NCBI RefSeq assembly: GCF_030253575.1
Contig: NC_080560.1
Coordinates: 32,539,501-32,603,500 of the forward strand
Source: Rhododendron vialii
Taxonomy: Eukaryota; Streptophyta; Magnoliopsida; Ericales; Ericaceae
DNA length: 64,000 bases
Direction: 5' to 3'
This document shows positions 55,501 to 64,000 of the stretch, piece by piece. The position numbers and the translations under genes are program-made. The notes beneath the pieces are model-generated. The model ran no database searches, was not told the origin of the DNA, and saw only the letters and a list, made by a program, of their open reading frames with translations. Position 1 is the stretch's first letter; every line of letters starts with the position of its first letter.

Positions 55501-58500
55501 AGCTGTGCAAGAGTTAAAAATTTGGATCTGCCATATAGAAGAGTGCAACATGCTTAACGGTTGCAGAAAAGTGTAAAGGTTGGGATAATTTCCTAAATGC
55601 CTCCACTTATTTCAAAGAGCCAAGAGAGTTTGTTACCACGGCCTTGATGGAATCCCCAAGAAAACCCAAACCTCTGCTACAACATCGTTGTCCTTTATAG
55701 TTTTTTGTTGTAGATTACCATTCTCTTCCTGCTTATATCAGCTGGATGACTCCAATAAGACGTGAAATATGTTTGCAAATATCATTGACAGCGGGCAAGG
55801 AGAAAAAAGTCCTTACACGTAACCCCAAAAATGTCTCACAACAGAAGTTGAGCACCAAGGATAGACTTGTTAGTTGGGGTATGATGGTGGATGATAACTG
55901 CTTGCTTTGTTCTAATGGTAAGGAGTCTTACCAAAACTTTGTTTTCCAGTGCCATTTCTCTTAGGCTCTCTAGATTGCTGAAAGGGATAGGATCCCTTAT
56001 TCCAGAATTTCATGTAGACTAACGGAAGTTATGGATTGGTTTCATCGGAATGTTAAAGGTAAGGGATTTAAATGTCTGATAATGAGGTGTGTAATTGCTG
56101 CTACCGAGTACTCTATATGGATGAAGAGGAATCTCTGGGTGTTTCAGAATAAGGCTGCTGTAGATGAGTTGGCTCTTAAGCTTTTCAACTCTATTAGGGA
56201 ATTTTTTTTTTTTGTGTGTGTTCTAGAAGGGGTGAGAAACCATCCCCATTGAATAAGTCTTTGGGCAGCAGTTGGAGCTTATCTGAGCACATATTTTTAG
56301 CAGTTTCCGGTTTGCTTGTTTTGGCTTGTCTTGGGTCCGTTTCTGTATACAAGATTAGCGCAGGAGTTTCTTCTGGCCGGAATGGCCATGGCTGTTTTAC
56401 TGGGGCCCCTTTGAGGTTGTATTATGTTTGAGCTTAACAAAATGGAGTACTTATCCAAAAAAAAAGTAAAAAATTGTCCTGGTACTCTTATAGTCCTACT
56501 TCCTCACACATGAAATTCCATACAAACTCTTGCCCAGCTTGACTTAAATGTCTAGACAAATGTGCAACACTTGAGCATGTAATCTATACAAGAGAAATGG
56601 TTTCTCCATGACTAGAACTGATAATCTAGAATTTGACAAGCAAAATACGGGACCGTAAATAGAACTTTTATTAAGTTTAAATGACTTAAATGCCGGAAAA
56701 AGAAAAGCAGATTGACATAAATGCCCAGGTACATGAGCATCAATCGGGCTTGGGCAGGTAAAATGCACAAGAGAAATGGTTTTCCCAAGACTAATAACTG
56801 ATGCATTAGAATTTTTGAGAAGCAAAAGAACGGGTCGTATACAGACCCCTCCTTTGCCAAACTTTCAACTCTTAAGTTCAGCCCATCTATGTCTATTTTG
56901 CATCTGTTTTTAGCCAGCTACAAATGTTGCTACCTATTCATTGTGTCTTTGTCTATTTGACTTAGCCTCAATAATTCTCAGTCATGATTGCAGTCCCATC
57001 TATACAAACATGACTATTTACTATAGCCTTACTAAATGTTCGAATCACTCAGTTGTAATCATATGACTAAACAACCCACAAATAATATGAATTGAAAAAA
57101 ATAATATTTCAAAGCTTTGGCACTCTTACCTTGTTCTGCTTTCCCTATAGGGCATGCCTGCTAATTTTCTAGTCTTTACTTACCCAAAAAAAGAGACTGT
57201 TATAGTTCATAACTGGTACATGAATTTGTAATACATTACCCCAGAACCTCAGATTTTCCCACTGCAACACAAATACAGTCTATGGCTTTGGGTCTATGAC
57301 TACACATGGAGAATAACATTGATGCTATGCCCTTGGAAAAAGCAAACTTAATGAAGCTGCTACCTCTAAGCTTAACACAAGAAATGCCCACAGGTCTTAC
57401 AATGTGTATTCAAGCACATCCTTAACTAGTTAATATCTCTTGCAATAATTTTATGCATGCTCCTCCATGCTTAAAGTAACATACTCATCCAATAAGATAA
57501 AAAAGAACATCTTGCAACTCTTAGCAAAAGGATGTTGCTACGAAGCTTGAAAAAAGAAACAACCAAATGCAGCTTCTTTTTTTCCTTACAATCCAAAGAT
57601 GAGGAAAGATGGCATACCTTTATCACATCTCGGCTTAGATCTTTAATGTTCTTCACAAGAACGATAATTTTCTTTCCTTTCTCAGGAATACGACCACCGG
57701 GCTTCAACTGCAAATGTAAAGCATATATTAGCATGTATTAGAGGGGGGGGGGGGGTGTTAATAAGAATGCAAATGTAAGTACAAACCTCAGAACTTCGGT
57801 AACCACAAGCATCACAAGTGGATGCCATCACAATCACTTCTTGGAAATATGGAATATCTATCGCTTGTTAAGCTCAACAAACCACGTGCCTAACTGTTTT
57901 AGTTACAATGACCCAAGGAAAAAATAGTTCCCACAATCCTCCTTATTGGTTCACCCACAAGAAAATACAACCTCCACAACATAGTGATTTATACACCTAG
58001 TACTTTTCTCGTTCTCCAAATTTCTCAAGAACTACTCCCTCCATTCCCAATCGTTGGTCCCTTCTCAGCATTCCAACTTATTGGAAATATCACCATTGCA
58101 CACTTAAATTATCCTTGAGCTTTAAAGGAACATCCCTATTGCCTTTTTCTTAATTGTTGTCAACAATTCGAAAAGGGAAGGTTAAAAAAGAAAGTGTTGT
58201 ATTGTAGTCACGAGGGGGAGTAGATCTCGAAGATGTTTTTTAAAATTGAAACTTTAAGTCTAGTTAGTGTTGTATTGTAGTGACCTAATCTATTTTGAAG
58301 TTCGTTCCTCAATTAGGCCGTTATTTGTCACCAAATTATTCATATCTCCTCACTTAACACAAGAAACCTCCTCCATTTCCAAGGATACAAAATAAAAAGC
58401 TTCTATTTTCCCTTTTTTTTTTATATTGGCAACAAGAAGAAAATTTTGTTTAATTCGAACCACAAAACTTATAGCACTAGCAACTATCATGCATTCGCAA

Positions 58501-61500
58501 AACACAAAATCCATTGACAATAAACTCTACCATTCGAGGAACACCACCGAGTGTGGTTGGTTCCTTGCTCTCTCTCTCTCTCTCTCTCAAGGGAGAGGTC
58601 TTGAGTTCGAATTCTCATGGAGGAGGTGCTAGACTCCTGTTGTAACTACTAACAACTAATTCCTAACATCCTACCGTATGGCAAAAAAAAAAAACTCCAC
58701 CATTCTCGTCTAAGGACTTCTTCTTCCTCAACCTCAAGAACTCAACACTCATTCCATCCATTTACTTGTCCCCACTACATTTTATCTCAACCCCAGAAGT
58801 TTAAAGTTGAAAAGATCATCACATTGATGACTTATGGCCTTGAGTGTCTTCAAAGTTTAACAAAATCAAGGAAGTAAAGAAAATCAATCAAGCTTGGCTT
58901 AATTTAGGTTTCCAAAAAAACCGCACCTCTTCTATTGTTGCATGACCTCTCACCATTCATGGACTCTCACAGGAGATAATGTTAAGACCTCTATATTGAA
59001 GTGTGCTCCGGAATTAGATACTTAAGGAACATGACAAGGTAACAAGTACCTCACAGATATGCATAAGTAAAACTAATGACAATAAAAAAACGTGGCGCAC
59101 ATAAAGACAGAAAGACTAAGTGGCAAGAAGAAGGTGGTAAGCAGCAAAGTACTTGGGAGAGTTGTTCAAAATGGACTGCAGAGGTAATCTTAAAAAAAAA
59201 AATGACGTTTTGAAAAATAGCAACATATCTGCAGCATAATATCTTGCGTGTATTCAGTGGTCAATCTTGTTATTCCCAATGAGAAAGATCCAAAGGATAC
59301 TGGTCACAAACATCCGAGTCTCACACTTGGCTGCACAAGACCCACATGTTGATGGAAAAGTCATCACCTGTCAGGCAAAATAAAGAAAAAAAATAAATTT
59401 CCAATTCTTCGAAACAGTTTACTTAAAATACAAAAGGCACGAAGTATACATGCCGTTCTGCCACACAAAAAAGAAAGAAAGAAAGAAAGAGGATATGTGA
59501 GATTTCTTAACAGCGGCATGCTCTATTCATGCTCATTCTGCAAGAAAGTAGCCTCTGTGGTAAATATCCTTCATTTTCACAGAAATAAAAGAAGAGAAAG
59601 AGCAAGAAGAGGAATTAACTCCTGAAAAGATTGTACCTCTTCTGGTGCAGAGTACCGAAACAAAGCCTCAGCCATTTCAGCACTATTACCCTGTGCAATA
59701 GCCCGATGGCTAGCTGTTGACCCGATGGATCCATGCGGCTCTCTCCTAGTTTCATCAGCAGTAGTGTTTATTTCTTGTGATAATAATTCATCACCAAGTT
59801 CTCCCCCTTGTGATGGGTCAACTAGATACCCAAGTATTGCTTGTTGCTCAGGAGTTCGCTCATAAAATTTAATAGTCAGTGATGGATCTGGAGATGGAGC
59901 AAACCTGTAAGAGGTAAGCCAAATTCCTTCAGATTACAGGCCCCAACATTTGCAAGTGAGAGCCTCATAAAGAGACCCGACTATACCAGAAACTCCACAA
60001 TGAAGATCAACAATATTAAATGCTCGTGGTAGAAAAGTAGACATGAATACTATCTTCTAAGGCGATTTTCTTATAACGTCAAGAGTATTAACAGTATAGA
60101 GGGCCTGCGATCAACAATTCAAATACTATTCCACTATCGTAATCATCGGATTAAAGCAACCCAATGTATATAAAGTTCTTAATATCACCATGTTCACAGA
60201 AGGTCACTTACGGGTTCTCAATGAAGCTGTTGCCAGCAGGATCATCAAGAATCAAGGTAAAGGGAGACTCTGCATTAGCATAAGCTTTTAATTTTAGCAA
60301 GAAGTGGCCTATTGCTTCAGCAGTTTCAGGATTGACTTTCTGAAAAACAGAGATAGTGTAAGGAATATCATGGAGAAAAGGGGAGGACAACGAAAAACGA
60401 CTCGTGAATTCCATTAATGCACCTTTCGTGTTTCTTGAAGGGCCCCCAATTCATCCGCAGCCCGTACCAAAATTCCTTCCACCTAGAACACGGACAACAA
60501 GATTAAAAGAGTGCAGACATCAGCACCCAAGTTGCAAACATATTTACCAGTAAAAAGAATATCAAATCAAAGGTCTAAATGAAACAAAAGCTCTGACACA
60601 AAAGTGCAAGGGGGAAAAAAGTTTCTTTTTTTTTGGTACTAAATGGTCGCATAATCAACAATAAAACAGAGTGGATAAACTGACTTTTTACCCAACAAAT
60701 TCAACCATTCCCGATGAAATTTATAATTCTGCCCAATTCACATATTAACAGTTCAACATGACAGCAGATAATTTTTATATAAATAAACATAGAATAAGGT
60801 TTTAATGGCCAAGGTGGGAAAAAGCAAAGAGGAATACAACACTCAATATTGCACAGAGAGCAGAACTATTTATTGAAGAGCTTCTACAATATATAGTCAC
60901 ATGAAGGAGCAGAATTCTCTCTTTATCTGACAAAAATTCTCATCTCCGCAAATACAATTCCATAGAATTTTCCCCATCACATTTAATTCAAAACACGCAA
61001 CTATCCCCATCACATTTAATTCAAAACACGCAACTATGCAAGGAACACTAAACATCTAAACCATAGTAAAATCATAGAGGCACCAGGATGTAAGTTTAAA
61101 TCATTAATCAGAGAATGTTCTAAAGCAATTCCAATGATCAGATGTGCTAATTATAGTTTGACCACAAGTTGGTCGCTGAGCCTGCTCTTCATGTGAAGCA
61201 CCCAAACAAAACCAATAAATGGAAAAGCCATAGATGCCAAACATTGTCAATCCACTCCATGTACCCCAAAACATACAAGAGAATAGAATTGGAAAACATG
61301 AGGACACAAGCATCACCACATAAAATTGCATGAATACTCAAAGAGGAACCCCTTCCGACGGCGACGAGTCATATTGCTAAAAATAAGTGCAGCCGTCATG
61401 GGAAGTCTTAAGCAAAATGAGACAATAGAACTGCAAGAGCAGGAAAGAATACAAAATTATGAGGGTATAGGGCCATACTGTTGAGAGAGAGCCACGCTGA

Positions 61501-63750
61501 GCCTCTGGAGGGATCTCGAAATCCAGTTCAGGAATCTGCGAAAACAGAAGATTAAGATAAAATGCAGAACTCTTCAATTATAATAACTCTTCAAAAATGA
61601 TATATACATATGTATATCTCATAGGGAGGTCACACAGACGAGCTGGTCATCTTCTAACATGTGTAACATCAGTATCAGTGACAGTAAGACCAAACACAAA
61701 AAAAGTGGAACCAAATTTGTATTAGGGCTGCCTATAGTCAGCACACATCAATAGCAGAGCAACAATGTGCCAAAAGGGGGCAGCAGCCACCCCTTCTGAA
61801 CTTATTAAACATTTTGGTATAAGAACAAAGAAATACCACAAAGGCAAATGGTTCAACACCGGGCTAGGCAAGGCATGTCACTACTTTTGCTAGGTCGTTT
61901 GGCTTCAAAGCCTCGTGCTAGCACATCCTACAAATAAATGGCCGGAAATATGACACACCCATAGGCGACAAAGCACACTTATTTAGAGGAACAAACCAAA
62001 AGTCAAGCAAATTCTCAGACCAAATTGAATATGTAACATTCACTACCAACATTATGAACAGGGAATTACCTGCAAAGTACATACATTTAGATATATCGAA
62101 TATGCAACACAGGAAATGCGGGGCTCACAAAAAGGCATTTTATAAGAATGACAAAGATTGCTTTGATCCAATGATTGTGGTGGTAGTGCCTTTGGGGGCG
62201 GATTATAACTACCATATATATGAAAATGTATTGCTGCAATGGAACCAAGTCACATCAGGAAGTACCAAGACCCATGAGCACAGACCTCTAAACTGCAGGC
62301 AACTCATCCAATCAAACATAGAATATAGTCTATTGTAAAACAAAGTATCAGAACTTCAGTTGTATCAAAAGATGAACGAATTCAACAAATCTCTGAAAGC
62401 AGAAATGTCAATACTTTGAGGTGTCTGAACCCAAGAATATACCTTAATAGTAGCTGTCTCAGATTTCACTACTTGCCGATTGAGCATCTGCATAGAAGAA
62501 CTCCATAAGTAAAGAACTTTAAAGATATTTTTTCCACAAAACTTCAGAAAAAAAAAAAATCAAGCCATTAGTAGGATGTGAGATCTGGATGAGCTTAGTT
62601 GGAATGGGTGAGGCCGCCACTGTATCAGCAAAGAGCGCATAGCTATCTCCAATAAAAAACTTAAAGATGAGAGAAGACTCCACGAATGAAAAGTACAATC
62701 ATGTACGGATAAAACTGCAATCTCACTATGGTTACAGACTTACCTTTTTCCATGTGACTTGAAATATAAACTCAAAATTGTCATTGTTTTTTTTTTATTA
62801 AGAAAAATAGTCATTGTTTCCGCAAAGGTAAACAAAAAAACAAAAGAAAAAAAGTGCAAACATTCTTCTACAAACCAAAAGCTATAAAAACATGTAAATG
62901 AAGTCAAATATAGTACATAACAACTAAACTCATGCACTTTCAAATTGAATAAAACTGGGCCAACATTCAGTCTTAACCTATAAGGAGAGTATCTTCAAGT
63001 AAGTACTTCAAATACAAAATAGGCAACTTTTCAGAAGCACCAAACCCATGAAGATGGACAAAACAACTAGGAATGAAGAAATTAAGTTGAACTTATCTGA
63101 TGAAGAAAGTCGGTTTTTGTGTTTTGATAGACAGCGACTGTTATAACTTAAGAAGGCATTCTTTTCATTCCAAACACAAAAAAATATTTCCACAGAAATG
63201 CGCATTCCACACGAGACAACCTTTCGATCACCTGATGGAAAGTGCAATTGGAAATGACATCCTCGGGGTTGGATCTCACCAGACTGCACTTCGTTGTTCC
63301 TACAAAAAGAGCAGGCACAAAATAAATTGATAGAGCAACTAACCTTACCACAATTAACATCCTCATGCCCATAGGTGTGTAGAATAGCTACCTCTCATTA
63401 CAATGTGGACACTCAAATGCTGATAGCAGAATCTGCAAGTAAAGATATTTTTTACAAGAGAGATAAGACCTTCGCAAAATATTACAACAATTCAATACAT
63501 GAAACCTTTCAAACGAAAATAAAATCAACTGTCACATGTCGTGAGCAATAGAAACGTCAACCCATCTGGATTGATTGCCAAAGCTTAGCCCTTCATAAAA
63601 CCATCTACCTTTGCAAATAATTTTACAACTAAGATACTAGTAGTGACAATCATAAAGACATCAAATCTCCCAACTGGACAATATCATAAAGTTCAAAAAA
63701 CTTACCTTTCTAAAGTATGGAATTGATGTTAATAAGAACCTTGTTATCCC
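52582..63750 (-). CDS. ZPR1: ZPR1 zinc-finger protein, 5' end outside the window
   Basis: Fifteen exons, 5' to 3': 63750-63706, 63432-63392, 63299-63221, 62487-62443, 61535-61479, 60482-60423, 60339-60212, 59904-59637, 59367-59301, 57857-57787, 57707-57618, 54506-54398, 53864-53773, 53276-53171, 52688-52582. All joins keep frame and give 454 residues to the stop; the first exon(s) with the first CxxC lie beyond 64000. ZPR1 has two C4 finger/beta-domain repeats. In the first, [11 protein letters not shown] gives the second CxxC, followed by [44 protein letters not shown] and [17 protein letters not shown]. The second has [74 protein letters not shown] and [10 protein letters not shown]. The protein binds translation factor eEF1A and acts in its biogenesis in yeast and animals; a plant role is inferred. 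Intron 54507-57617 is 3.1 kb and holds a LINE. Confidence 0.96.
54850..55740 (+). repeat. segment shared with the metallothionein 3' flank
   Basis: Counterpart of 38830-39790, same orientation on the plus strand. It lacks the MITE present there and shows the uninterrupted AAGCCCACAACCTACCTG site. Its right edge coincides with the start of LINE sequence. Confidence 0.85.
55746..56466 (+). mobile_element. 5'-truncated LINE (reverse transcriptase C-terminus) in a ZPR1 intron
   Basis: The frame from 55746 ends [19 protein letters not shown] then [20 protein letters not shown]: the zf-RVT zinc-binding domain (C..C......H...C type) of plant L1-like LINEs. A stop at 55962 and a second frame at 56031-56252 ([20 protein letters not shown]) cover the remaining C-terminus, so at least one stop or shift inactivates it. 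A GT-rich 3' UTR and a poly(A) at about 56458-56466 follow. It is antisense to ZPR1. Target duplication not identified. Confidence 0.82.
57743..57755. repeat. 13-G homopolymer
   Basis: Thirteen consecutive G in the 79-base ZPR1 intron between exons 57787-57857 and 57618-57707; on the coding strand this is a C run. Such runs are slippage-prone and a frequent place for sequencing error. Confidence 0.85.
57858..59300 (-). other. ZPR1 intron with degraded MITE and CT repeat
   Basis: ACTACTCCCTCCATTCCCAA at 58033 is a Stowaway-style terminus, with a weak partner GAGGGGGAGTAG near 58212, so a decayed MITE is likely. (CT)n lies at about 58568-58588. No exon was found in this 1.4-kb stretch. Confidence 0.5.
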
Positions 63751-64000
63751 CTGTTAACACCACCACGCCAGAAAAATTCAATCAATCACAATCCCTAGAA
63801 GAAAACTGAATGCATATACAAAAGCTATATTTTCACTTGAGCATCTCAACTCCGTAATGGTACATTTGTATTGCATATGTGCCCAGCAGATAACACAACA
63901 CTTAAAAAATACACCAAGCCCAGTTACGAAAACGTCAAAATGATAGCCAATACACAACCAACGTGCAACAATACATCTGAGGACATAGACAGAAAATGCA
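63751..64000 (-). other. ZPR1 intron running off the window
   Basis: CAG acceptor for the exon at 63706-63750 lies at 63751-63753. The remaining 250 bases are AT-rich with no exon; the exon encoding the first CxxC of zinc finger 1 must lie beyond the right edge. Confidence 0.7.

Larger units (their letters stand above)
54507..57617 (-). other. large ZPR1 intron with repeat insertions
   Basis: Contains the 54850-55740 segment shared with 38830-39790 and the LINE 3' end at 55746-56466. At 56590-56850 the word pair AAGAGAAATGGTTT(C/T)(T/C)CC and (A/T)GAC(T)AATAACTGAT appears twice in tandem. No conserved coding sequence was found in it. Confidence 0.8.

Overview
This window is nuclear DNA of a flowering plant. 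The evidence is spliced genes with GT-AG introns, a plant type 2 metallothionein, a POLTERGEIST-type PP2C, a DUF4378 protein with a plant-specific N-terminus, AT-rich spacers, and dense plant-type MITEs, TRIM, LINE and hAT remnants. A eudicot seems likely, but the species cannot be fixed from sequence alone. No prokaryotic, viral or CRISPR-like locus is present.

Layout: (i) 456-1763 (+), an intronless Pro/Gln-rich protein. (ii) 1.8-10.4 kb, repeat-rich spacer with foldback MITEs, a Stowaway-like MITE, a complete 693-bp TRIM retrotransposon with 5-bp target duplication, and nested inverted repeats. (iii) 10449-13255 (-), a four-exon PP2C of the POL/PLL class. (iv) 13.5-24.2 kb, gene-poor, with microsatellites, GCTCG-rich repeats, LINE 3' ends, a second Stowaway-like MITE, a Mutator-like MITE and a tandem segmental duplication. 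(v) about 24.3-29.9 kb (+), a DUF4378/TRM-like gene with four coding exons. (vi) 30-35.2 kb, MITEs and an 840-bp foldback element. (vii) 35687-38239 (+), a three-exon type 2 metallothionein with TATA box, TGACGTCA and G-box. (viii) 38.7-41 kb, repeats, including a segment that also occurs inside an intron of the ZPR1 gene 16 kb away. (ix) about 41.16-50.96 kb (+), a SURP + CID spliceosome-associated protein with a long 5'-UTR intron holding hAT fossils and a coding intron holding a LINE and a solo LTR. (x) 52582-63750 (-), fifteen exons of a ZPR1 zinc-finger gene whose 5' end lies beyond the window.

The genes do not form a pathway. They are ordinary housekeeping or signalling genes: phosphatase signalling, probable microtubule/TON1-associated scaffold, metal binding, pre-mRNA splicing and ZPR1/eEF1A biology. 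I reconstructed the exon structures by reading splice sites and frames by eye; all joins keep frame. I found no convincing undescribed molecular system. The most informative signals are structural: several transposon insertions whose target duplications can be read directly, one with an empty-site relative in the same window, and a MITE inserted inside a hAT transposase fossil so that removing it restores the reading frame.
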